In this document: positions 1 to 5,793 of the stretch, piece by piece
Layout: every line of letters begins with the position of its first letter
Position numbering within the stretch: the stretch's first letter is position 1
Program-made: the position numbers and the translations under genes
From: DASYTH01 sp035712165
GTDB lineage: Bacteria > Actinomycetota > Actinomycetes > Mycobacteriales > Pseudonocardiaceae
NCBI RefSeq assembly: GCF_035712165.1
Contig: NZ_DASTBH010000286.1
Span: 1-10,960 of the forward strand
Length of the DNA stretch: 10,960 nt
Direction: 5' to 3'
The notes under the pieces: model-generated
Told to the model about the DNA's origin: nothing
Databases searched by the model: none
What the model saw: the letters and a program-made list of their open reading frames with translations, nothing else

Positions 1-468
1 CTGTTCGGGGAGCTGGAGGCGGGCGCGCTGCGCCGCTACCCGCGCTCGGTCGCGCTGGAGGACCGGTTCGCCGCCCTGCTGCCCGAGGTGATGCTCGGCG
101 TCGACGCCCAGCGGTTCGCCGAGATCGCCGCGGCGGTGTTCCGGCCCAAACCGCCGCCGACGATCTCCATCGACCACCTGCACAGCTCCAAGGTCTCGGT
201 GCGCGAGCAAGCCGGGCTGCTGCGGGTGCGGCTGGCCACCTCGGGCCGGGCCAGCTTCGCCGAGCTGATCGCCGACTGCGCGCACACGGTGGAGGTGGTC
301 GCCCGGTTCCTCGCCCTGCTCGACCTGTACAAGGAGTCGGTGGTGGCCTTCCAGCAGGACGACGCCCTGGGCGACCTGCACGTGCACTGGACCGGCGGCA
401 GCGTGGCGGACGCGACCGCGGCCACCGACGCCGCCCTGGCCGGTGCGGAGGAGGAGGAGTACGGGTGA
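1..468 (+). CDS. scpA: Segregation and condensation protein A, C-terminal part (5' end outside window)
   Basis: ScpA is the kleisin subunit of the SMC-ScpA-ScpB condensin complex; its C-terminal winged-helix domain binds the SMC head and its middle binds the ScpB dimer. The frame is open from base 1, so the gene starts upstream and only the last 155 residues are visible. The final part (HTVEVVARFLALLDLYKE, then a short beta hairpin ending LHVHWTG) matches the ScpA C-terminal winged helix. A weakly conserved acidic Ala/Glu tail follows. The TGA stop (466-468) overlaps the GTG start of scpB in a GTGA junction, so the two partner subunits are translationally coupled, as in most bacteria. Identification is firm from motif plus partner gene. 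The N-terminal SMC-neck-binding part cannot be assessed. Confidence 0.93.
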   Translation: MFGELEAGALRRYPRSVALEDRFAALLPEVMLGVDAQRFAEIAAAVFRPKPPPTISIDHLHSSKVSVREQAGLLRVRLATSGRASFAELIADCAHTVEVVARFLALLDLYKESVVAFQQDDALGDLHVHWTGGSVADATAATDAALAGAEEEEYG

Positions 469-1142
469 TCGCACCCGAGGAAGTGGACGAGGCCGAGCCG
501 ACGGAGCTCGCCGGGGAGCAGGTCGCGGAACCGGCCGAGGCGCCGGACGCGGCGAGCGAGGACGCGGCCGAGGTCCCGATGGCCGGCGACGTTCCGGAAC
601 TGACCGAAGACGCCGAGCTGGAGGCGGCGTTGGAGTCGCTGCTGCTCGTGGTCGACTCGCCGGCGGAGGAGGACCTGCTGGCCACCGTGGTGGGCGCGCC
701 GGTGGAGCGGGTGCGGGAGACGCTGCGGCGGATGGCCGACGCCTACACCGACCAGGGCCGCGGGATCGACCTGCGGCACGTCGGCGGCGGTTGGCGGTTC
801 TACACCCGGGACCGGTTCGCGCCGTTCGTGGAGAAGCTGTTGCTCGACGGGCAGCGGTCCCGGTTGACCAGGGCGGCGCTGGAGACCCTGGCGGTGATCG
901 CCTACCGGCAGCCGGTGACCCGGGCACGGGTGGCGGCGGTGCGCGGGGTGAACGTCGACGGCGTGATCCGTACGCTGCTGGCCCGCGGGCTGATCGAGGA
1001 GACCGGCACCGACCGGGACACCGGCGGGATCCTGTACCGCACGACCGAACTGTTCCTGGAGCGCATCGGGTTGTCCTCGCTGGAGGAGCTCCCGCCGATC
1101 GCGCCGCTGCTGCCCGAGGTGGATGCGATCGACGATGTCTGA
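465..1142 (+). CDS. scpB: Segregation and condensation protein B
   Basis: ScpB is a dimeric winged-helix protein that embraces the central segment of ScpA and regulates the SMC ATPase in chromosome condensation. The product is 225 residues from a GTG start overlapping the scpA stop by four bases. Residues 1 to about 45 are a low-complexity acidic extension rich in Glu, Asp and Ala, as is common in actinobacterial ScpB. The conserved core follows: LEAALESLLLVVDSP, a first winged helix, the GGGWRFYTR segment, and the signature TRAALETLAVIAYRQPVTRA with the second winged helix (VDGVIRTLLARGLIEE). The end overlaps the start of the rluB reading frame. Family, length and neighbours agree. Confidence 0.95.
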   Translation: MIAPEEVDEAEPTELAGEQVAEPAEAPDAASEDAAEVPMAGDVPELTEDAELEAALESLLLVVDSPAEEDLLATVVGAPVERVRETLRRMADAYTDQGRGIDLRHVGGGWRFYTRDRFAPFVEKLLLDGQRSRLTRAALETLAVIAYRQPVTRARVAAVRGVNVDGVIRTLLARGLIEETGTDRDTGGILYRTTELFLERIGLSSLEELPPIAPLLPEVDAIDDV

Positions 1143-1872
1143 GCCTGCGGAGGGAATCCGGCTGCAGAAGGTGCTCGCCAAGGCCGGGGTGGGGTCGCGC
1201 CGGGCGGCCGAGGAGCTGATCGCCGAGGGGCGGGTCAGCGTGGACGGTCAGGTGGTCACCGAGTTCGGCCGCCGCGTCGACCCCAACACCGCGGTCATCC
1301 ACGTGGACGGGATCCGGGTGGTGGTCCGGGACGATCTGGTCCACCTGGCCCTGAACAAGCCGCGCGGTGTGCACACGACGATGTCCGACGAGCGCGGCCG
1401 GCCGTGCGTCGGCGACTACCTGCGCGACCGGCGGGACCGGCTGTTCCACGTCGGGCGGCTGGACGCCGACACCGAGGGGCTGCTGCTGCTGACCAACGAC
1501 GGCGACCTCGCGCACCGGCTCATGCACCCGTCCTACCAGGTGCTCAAGACCTACCTGGCGGAGGTCACCGGCCGGGTGCCACGCAACCTCGGCCGGTCCC
1601 TGCGCGACGGGGTCGAGCTGGACGACGGCATGGTCACCGTGGACTCGTTCCGGGTGGTGGACAGCCTGCCCGGCCGGACCCTGGTGGAGGTGGTCCTGCA
1701 CGAGGGCCGCAAACACATCGTGCGGCGGCTGCTGTCCGAGGTCGGCCATCCGGTGCAACGCCTGGTCCGCACCCGCGTCGGCGACGTGCACCTCGGCGAC
1801 CAGCGCGCCGGCTCGCTGCGCGCCCTCACCCGCGCCGAGGTCGGTTCCCTCTACGGCGCCGTCGGCCTCTAG
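1135..1872 (+). CDS. rluB: RsuA/RluB-family rRNA pseudouridine synthase
   Basis: This family converts a specific uridine to pseudouridine in ribosomal RNA (RluB acts at 23S U2605, E. coli numbering). The product is 245 residues. An N-terminal S4 RNA-binding domain (IRLQKVLAKAGVGSRR and on, about residues 8-60) precedes the catalytic domain with GRLDADTEGLLLLTNDG; Asp110 in GRLD is the expected nucleophile. HEGRKHIVRRLL near residue 190 is also typical. Two in-frame ATGs exist, at 1123 and 1135. GAGGTGG at 1116-1122 sits too close to the first and rather far from the second. I chose 1135 because the S4 domain follows at once; 1123 adds only four residues. The start overlaps the scpB end, so the three genes form one operon. 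RluB rather than RsuA is inferred from the scpAB context. Confidence 0.9.
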   Translation: MSEPAEGIRLQKVLAKAGVGSRRAAEELIAEGRVSVDGQVVTEFGRRVDPNTAVIHVDGIRVVVRDDLVHLALNKPRGVHTTMSDERGRPCVGDYLRDRRDRLFHVGRLDADTEGLLLLTNDGDLAHRLMHPSYQVLKTYLAEVTGRVPRNLGRSLRDGVELDDGMVTVDSFRVVDSLPGRTLVEVVLHEGRKHIVRRLLSEVGHPVQRLVRTRVGDVHLGDQRAGSLRALTRAEVGSLYGAVGL

Positions 1873-1891
1873 CCGCCGGCTGGAAAGCGAT

Positions 1892-3097
1892 GTGACACTG
1901 CTTTCCCACCGGGACTACGTGCGGTTCTGGGTGGCCGATGCCGTGTCGATGGTCGGCACCTACGTGACCACGCTGGCGCTGCAGGTGCTTGCCGTGGTGA
2001 CCCTGCGGTCGTCGGCGACCGGGCTGGGTGCGCTCAGTGCCGCCCGATTGCTGCCGTACCTGCTGTTCGGTCTGCTGGCCGGGGTGCTGGTGGACCGGTA
2101 TCGCCGCCGGCCGGTCCTGGTCGGCACCGACTTCACCCGGGCCGCGGTGCTCGGCGTGATCCCGCTGCTGGCCTGGGTCGGCCTGCTGACCCTGCCGGTA
2201 CTGATCGCGCTGGTGGCCGTCCTCGGCCTGCTGTCGCTGAGCTACGACGCGGCGCACCAGTCGTACCTGCCGAGGCTGGTGCCGGCCGGACTGCTCACCG
2301 AGGCCAACGCCCGGCTGGAGCAGACCAACGCGGTGGCGCAGACCCTGGGTCCGGTGCTCGCCGGCTGACTGGTGAAGGTGATCAGCGCCCCGCTGGCGAT
2401 CCTGGTGGACGCCGTCTCCTATCTCGTGTCCGGTCTGGTGCTCACCCGGCTGCGCACGGTCGAGCCGGTGTCGCGGCCGGCGACCCGGCACCTCTGCCGG
2501 GAGCTGCGGGACGGGCTGGCCTGGGTGTACCGGCACCGGATGCTCGCGCCGCTGGCGCTCACCTCGCATGCGTGGTTCCTGTGCACCGGCATGATCGGTG
2601 TCGTCTACCCCTACTTCGTGCTGGGCGAGCTGGGTTTCGACGCGTTCGCCCTCGGTGTGACGTTCGCGCTGGCCGGAGTCGGCGGACTCGCCGGCGCCTC
2701 GCTGTCCGGCTGGGTGGTCCGCCGGTTCGGGTCCGGGCCGGCCATGGTCGCCGGTCGCCTGCTGACCCCCGTCGCCTTCGTGCTCGTCCCGTTCGCCGGG
2801 GCCGGCCCCACCGGCCTCGTCCTGCTCGGCGCCGCCCAACTGCTGTTCGGCCTGTCCATCGGCCTGGACGGGCCCGCCGAGATGGGGTTCCGCCAGGCGG
2901 TGACCCCGGATCGCTTGCAGGGCAGGATGAACGCCACCATGCGCTCGATGAACCGAGGCATGATCGTCATCGGCGCCCCGCTCGGCGGGGCCCTCGCCGA
3001 CACCCGTCCCACCCTCTGGCTCGCCACCGCCGGCCTGCTCGCCCAGGCGGTCGCCCTGACCGCCGCCCCGCTGCGCGGCGCCCGGCTGCCGGCTTGA
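1892..3097 (+). pseudogene. MFS transporter (EntS-like, MFS_3 type) interrupted by an in-frame TGA
   Basis: Read through, this frame encodes one 12-helix major facilitator of about 401 residues, normal for the family that includes the enterobactin exporter EntS and many actinobacterial drug exporters. The GTG start follows GGAAAG (1882-1887), 19 bases after rluB. The N-terminal part has SHRDYVRFWVADAVSMVG, a motif-A-like loop (GVLVDRYRRRPVLV) and the family hallmark SYLPRLVP...EANARLEQTNAVAQT. TGA at 2366-2368 then replaces codon 159, where relatives have Trp (AG-W-LV). The same frame continues without further damage through APLAILVDAVSYL, the remaining helices and RMNATMRSMNRG to TGA at 3095. 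The pieces are 158 codons (1892-2368) and, from a GTG at 2372, 241 codons (2372-3097). It may be a recent pseudogene, a readthrough or restart case, or a sequencing error. Confidence 0.85.
2366..2374 (+). other. Internal stop codon with adjacent restart codon in the MFS gene
   Basis: The codons are GGC TGA CTG GTG AAG. TGA stands one base from TGG (Trp), the residue expected at this point in the EntS-like family. Only three bases separate the stop from an in-frame GTG, so a terminating ribosome could restart there and make the C-terminal half separately. No Shine-Dalgarno motif is evident just upstream (GTGCTCGCCG), so efficient restart is doubtful. Confidence 0.75.
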
Positions 3098-3124
3098 CCT
3101 CGAGTGGTCTCGAGGTCCTACCGT
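3094..3124 (+). promoter_or_regulatory. MerR-type promoter/operator with 19-bp spacer
   Basis: A -35 box TTGACC (3094-3099) and a -10 box TACCGT (3119-3124) are separated by 19 bp. The spacer region carries a perfect dyad: GACCTCGAG (3096-3104), TGGT (3105-3108), CTCGAGGTC (3109-3117). An overlong spacer with a dyad between the boxes is the hallmark of promoters that MerR-family regulators activate by twisting the DNA; the layout closely parallels the Tn21 merT promoter, whose -10 also begins 25 bases after the first base of the -35. The -35 box overlaps the stop codon of the upstream MFS gene. The start of transcription would fall at or next to the GTG at 3131. The regulator is not in the window and its identity is unknown. 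Confidence 0.78.
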
Positions 3125-3130
3125 GGAGTC

Positions 3131-4609
3131 GTGCCTGAGCTGAGCCGCCGTCGCCGACTGCTGGTGCTCGCGATCTGTTGCGCGAGCATCGTCGTCGTGG
3201 CGATGGACATCTCCATCGTCAACGTTGCGTTGCCGGCGCTGCGCCGGGAGCTGAACGCGCCGGTCTCAAGTCTGCAGTGGACAGTGGACGCATACACGTT
3301 GGTGCTGGCCAGTTTCCTGGTGATGGCCGGGTCCGCGGCCGACCGGTTCGGGCGGCGGCGGGTGTTCCAGATCGGGCTGGCCACCTTCGGGCTCGGGTCG
3401 TTGCTGTGCGGTCTGGCGCCCGGTGTCGAGTGGCTGGTCGCCGCGCGGGGACTGCAGGCGGTGGGCGGGACGATGCTCAACCCGGTGGCAATGGCGATCA
3501 TCGTCACCGCGTTCACCGATCGGGCGGAGCGGGCCAGGGCGATCGGGGTGTTCGCCGGAATGTCCGGGTTCGCGTTGGGGCTGGGGCCGATTCTCGGCGG
3601 CGCGCTGGTGGACGGGTTCGGCTGGCGGTCCATCTTCTGGGTCAACGTGCCGATCGTGATCGCCGCGTTCGTGGCCGCCATGCTGTTCGTGCCGGAGTCC
3701 CGGGCGCCCCGGCCGCGACGGTTCGACCCGGTGGGGCAGATTCTGGTGATCCTGGTGCTGGGCAGCGTGGTCTACGCGATCATCGAGTCCGCCCGGCTGG
3801 GCTGGACGTCGCCGGTCACCGTCGCGCTGCTCGCCGTGGCCGGGCTTGGCGTGGTGGGGATCCTCGCCTACGAGCCGCGCCGGGCGGACCCGCTGCTGGA
3901 GCTGCGGTTGTTCCGCAGCGTGCCGTTCAGTTCGGCGATCGTGACAGCGTTGTTCGCCATGTGCGGGTTCGGCGCGTTCCTGTTCGTGACCACGCTGTAC
4001 CTGCAGGAGGTCCGCGGGCTGCCGGCCCGGACCGCCGGGCTGTGCCTGGTCCCGGTCGGGCTGATGATCGTGCTGCTGTCGCCGCTGACCGGGCGGCTGG
4101 TGGGCCGGCGCGGTCCGCGGCTGCCGCTGGTCGTCTCCGGCGTCGCGCTCGCGCTGGGTGGCGCGGCATCGGTGTGGCTGGAGCCGACCACCCCGCTGCT
4201 CGCCGTGCTCGCGGTCTTCCTGCTGTTCGGCATCGCCTCGGGCACCGTCAACCCGCCGATCACCAACACCGCGGTATCCGGGATGCCCGGCTCGATGGCC
4301 GGCCTGGCCACGTCGGTCGCCTCCGCCGGCCGGCAGACCGGCATCGCCCTCGGCGTCGCGATCGCCGGCGCCATCGTGGGCCCGGCGCTCGCCGAGGGTG
4401 GACCGGCCTTCACCGCCGCCGCCGACGGCATGTGGTGGCTGATCGTCGCGCTCGGCGCCGGCATCGTGGGCCTGGGCCTGCTCAGCACCTCCGCCCGGGC
4501 CGCCCGCACCGCCGCCCGGGCCGCCGCCCTGTTCGACGAGGTGGACCGCGGCCCCACGCCCGGTCAGCGCCGCACGCCGAACGATCCGGCACCGAACCTG
4601 GTTCGGTAG
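3131..4609 (+). CDS. DHA2-type MFS multidrug exporter (14-TMS)
   Basis: This is a proton-driven drug/H+ antiporter of the inner membrane, DHA2 (EmrB/QacA/LfrA-like) family. The 492-residue product has the expected length and about fourteen hydrophobic segments. Visible signatures are MDISIVNVALP in helix 1 (residues 25-35, with an acidic residue), QWTVDAYTL, motif A GSAADRFGRRR (67-77), and antiporter motif C GFALGLGPILGG in helix 5 (146-157), followed by GWRSIFWVNVPI. The C-terminal tail after the last helix is Ala/Arg-rich and polar. An in-frame GTG at 3104 lies inside the operator dyad and is rejected. GTG at 3131 is 7 bases beyond the -10 box, implying a leaderless transcript. Control by a MerR-family activator, perhaps induced by the exported compound, is inferred from that promoter. 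Substrate is unknown. Confidence 0.9.
   Translation: MPELSRRRRLLVLAICCASIVVVAMDISIVNVALPALRRELNAPVSSLQWTVDAYTLVLASFLVMAGSAADRFGRRRVFQIGLATFGLGSLLCGLAPGVEWLVAARGLQAVGGTMLNPVAMAIIVTAFTDRAERARAIGVFAGMSGFALGLGPILGGALVDGFGWRSIFWVNVPIVIAAFVAAMLFVPESRAPRPRRFDPVGQILVILVLGSVVYAIIESARLGWTSPVTVALLAVAGLGVVGILAYEPRRADPLLELRLFRSVPFSSAIVTALFAMCGFGAFLFVTTLYLQEVRGLPARTAGLCLVPVGLMIVLLSPLTGRLVGRRGPRLPLVVSGVALALGGAASVWLEPTTPLLAVLAVFLLFGIASGTVNPPITNTAVSGMPGSMAGLATSVASAGRQTGIALGVAIAGAIVGPALAEGGPAFTAAADGMWWLIVALGAGIVGLGLLSTSARAARTAARAAALFDEVDRGPTPGQRRTPNDPAPNLVR
4591..4607 (+). terminator. Short hairpin at the 3' end of the DHA2 exporter gene
   Basis: ACCGAAC (4591-4597) and GTTCGGT (4601-4607) form a perfect 7-bp stem with a CTG loop, spanning the last codons up to the T of the TAG stop. 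There is no downstream T-run, so it could be a weak or Rho-assisted terminator, an mRNA 3'-end stabiliser, or chance. Confidence 0.35.
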
Positions 4610-4671
4610 CCCGGACGGGTTGTCCACATGGGTCCGATGGTGTTCCCGCGCCGACATTCCCGACCGGACCA

Positions 4672-4709
4672 GGGGAAGCTCAAAGGTTGGTAAGCAAAAC
4701 CGCTTCCCC
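4672..4709 (+). promoter_or_regulatory. 5'-leader hairpin beside the ribosome binding site of the secreted-protein gene
   Basis: GGGGAAGC (4672-4679) pairs perfectly with GCTTCCCC (4702-4709). Inside, GGTT (4685-4688) can pair with AACC (4698-4701), leaving an asymmetric TCAAA bulge and a 9-base loop. The structure ends one base before AAAGGAG (4711-4717), the ribosome binding site of the gene at 4724. It could stabilise the mRNA 5' end, control access to the ribosome site, or be part of a regulatory RNA. I do not recognise a known riboswitch class. No clear promoter is visible between 4610 and 4672. Confidence 0.5.
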
Positions 4710-4723
4710 AAAAGGAGTTCATC

Positions 4724-5410
4724 ATGGAGTTCAGACGAAGAGGGCTGGCCGTAGCGCTTTCACTCGTCTCGATCGCGGTTCTCGGGCCGGTGACCGCGGC
4801 CGCGGATCCCCCGCCACCACCTCCGCCCCCACCACCCCCGACGGCGAACGCGCCCACCGCCACCGGAACGGTCGGCTACGCGAACGCGATGGTCGCCGGA
4901 AACACGATCTCCATCGCGCGGCTCGCGGCCTGCGACACCGAGGGCGCGCAAACCGGGTTCACCCGCGGCGCGACGCGCAACCAGGTCAGCATCGGCTGGG
5001 GCTGGAGCCAGTGCGGAATGGACGACGAGGGCAATGCCACCGTTTCGGTGGTCGGCTCGCTCTACGTACTTCCCGTGGTACAGCCACTCGGCGGTCCGGC
5101 GATCTGGATCGGGCGCTACGCCGTGTACTGCGAGGCCAGCCAGTCGCACACCTGGTCAACCATGCGGGTGAGTGGCGTGGTGGGCGCGTGGCTGCCCGTC
5201 CGCATCCCGCCGAACTACACGATGATCATCCCCGGCCGGCTGCCCACCGACCCGATCGTCGCCCGGATCGTGCTGAACGAGCAGATCCGCACCGAACCAC
5301 CGGACCGCAGCATCACGGTCAACGTCATGCGCGTCCAACTGTTCCCCAGCGGCGCCTCAGCCAATCGAGGTGAGTTCGTCGCCGGCTCGGTGCATTGCTC
5401 CTCGCACTGA
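4724..5410 (+). CDS. Secreted proline-tract, four-cysteine protein of unknown function
   Basis: I do not recognise a family for this 228-residue protein. ATG 4724 has a strong AAAGGAG site six bases upstream. Residues 1-27 form a Sec signal peptide: positive MEFRRRG, a hydrophobic stretch (LAVALSLVSIAVLGPV), and an AXA-like end TAAAD suggesting cleavage after Ala27. Mature Asp28 is followed by eleven consecutive prolines (29-39), which would form a stiff spacer, then a Thr/Ala-rich link and a domain of about 180 residues. That domain has four cysteines (70, 97, 136, 225), an even number consistent with two disulphides outside the cell, and Trp/Gly-rich beta-like segments (VSIGWGWSQCG). No lipobox, LPXTG or C-terminal membrane anchor is seen, so it is probably released or loosely wall-associated. 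The gene stands alone, behind a 5' hairpin and before a gene-poor gap. Confidence 0.8.
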   Translation: MEFRRRGLAVALSLVSIAVLGPVTAAADPPPPPPPPPPPTANAPTATGTVGYANAMVAGNTISIARLAACDTEGAQTGFTRGATRNQVSIGWGWSQCGMDDEGNATVSVVGSLYVLPVVQPLGGPAIWIGRYAVYCEASQSHTWSTMRVSGVVGAWLPVRIPPNYTMIIPGRLPTDPIVARIVLNEQIRTEPPDRSITVNVMRVQLFPSGASANRGEFVAGSVHCSSH

Positions 5411-5450
5411 CGCGCACAGGTCGCAGAGTTCCAGACCCCCCAACACATCC

Positions 5451-5489
5451 CGCCGGGACGGCCGCGAAGCGGGCGCCCCGGCGGCCCTT
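5451..5489 (+). terminator. Possible terminator hairpin after the secreted-protein gene
   Basis: CGCCGGG (5451-5457) can pair with CCCGGCG (5477-5483); an overlapping alternative pairs GGCCGC (5460-5465) with GCGGCC (5481-5486). A short pyrimidine stretch CCCTTTCGTTC follows. The strong stem 40 bp after the stop codon fits a GC-rich actinobacterial terminator, but the T-run is weak. Confidence 0.4.
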
Positions 5490-5723
5490 TCGTTCACCCG
5501 GACCGCTGCGCCGGTCTGGTTGGGGTTCCGGTGAGGACGGCGAGCACGGCCCAATCCGGTTGGCGGAAGAAGAAACCCAGAGCGTTGTGCACCGTGCACG
5601 AGGTGCGCTTCGGCCATGGAATGTCCCCTGTACTCCAGAATGTTCGATCTACTTCGGGAATCCGCTGTGTTCGGGCCGGAGGCCAGGCGCCTCATCATCA
5701 GTGTCCTGAACGAGTTGGGCTAG

Positions 5724-5739
5724 GCGGGTGCGCACCCGC
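5724..5739. repeat. 16-bp perfect palindrome upstream of the DUF1015 promoter
   Basis: GCGGGTGCGCACCCGC is perfectly self-complementary. It lies 19 bp upstream of the putative -35 box (5759-5764), a place where an activator could bind. As RNA it could fold as a 6-bp stem with a GCGC loop followed by GCTTTG, so a terminator is another reading. Confidence 0.4.
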
Positions 5740-5758
5740 GCTTTGTTCGACCACCGGG

Positions 5759-5787
5759 TTGGGGGCCGGCGGGGGAGCGGTTACCGT
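5759..5787 (+). promoter_or_regulatory. Promoter of the DUF1015 gene (probable leaderless start)
   Basis: TTGGGG (5759-5764), a 17-bp spacer and TACCGT (5782-5787) precede ATG 5794. The -10 hexamer and its distance to the start codon are identical to those of the DHA2 exporter gene. The predicted transcription start falls on or beside the A of the ATG, and there is no Shine-Dalgarno motif in the six bases between, which supports a leaderless mRNA. Confidence 0.55.
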
Positions 5788-5793
5788 GCGCGG

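Larger units (their letters stand above)
5411..5793. other. About 380-bp gene-poor intergenic region
   Basis: No convincing gene is seen. Plus-strand frames here give Arg/Gly-rich translations without a good ribosome site. The region holds a GC-rich hairpin (5451-5483), a doubled GTGCAC motif (5587-5592 and 5594-5599), a 16-bp palindrome (5724-5739) and the promoter of the DUF1015 gene. On the minus strand one frame, open from 5691 to a stop at 5494, looks protein-like in part (LGFFFRQPDWAVLAVLTGTP) but has no ATG or GTG at its head; it may be a gene remnant. Confidence 0.5.

Noticed and set aside
36..1181. Long minus-strand open frame of 381 codons opposite scpA/scpB
   Set aside because: It is an antisense shadow of strongly conserved plus-strand genes; the translation is low-complexity Arg/Gly/Pro/His-rich with no recognisable motif.
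2366..2368. TGA read as selenocysteine in the MFS gene
   Set aside because: The residue expected is Trp, not Cys; MFS exporters are not selenoproteins and no SECIS-like hairpin is evident just downstream.
3104..3130. GTG 3104 as the start of the DHA2 exporter
   Set aside because: It lies inside the operator dyad and upstream of the -10 box, so transcripts from this promoter would not contain it.
4672..4717. Hairpin as a known riboswitch (for example the c-di-AMP ydaO class)
   Set aside because: Some short GGGGA/CGCTT-like pieces are present, but the element is too short and lacks the class's full conserved core and multiple helices.
4809..4843. CCN run as a microsatellite or structural DNA repeat
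   Set aside because: It simply encodes eleven prolines using several different codons, so selection is on the protein rather than on a DNA repeat.
3178..5373. Plus-strand 731-codon open frame spanning the DHA2 exporter and the secreted-protein gene
   Set aside because: Arg/Gly/Ala-rich shadow in another frame crossing two independent genes with clear signatures; high GC suppresses stops.
5728..5793. GTG 5728 as the start of the DUF1015 protein
   Set aside because: The extra 22 residues overlap the palindrome and promoter boxes and are Arg/Gly-rich; ATG 5794 has a -10 box at leaderless spacing.
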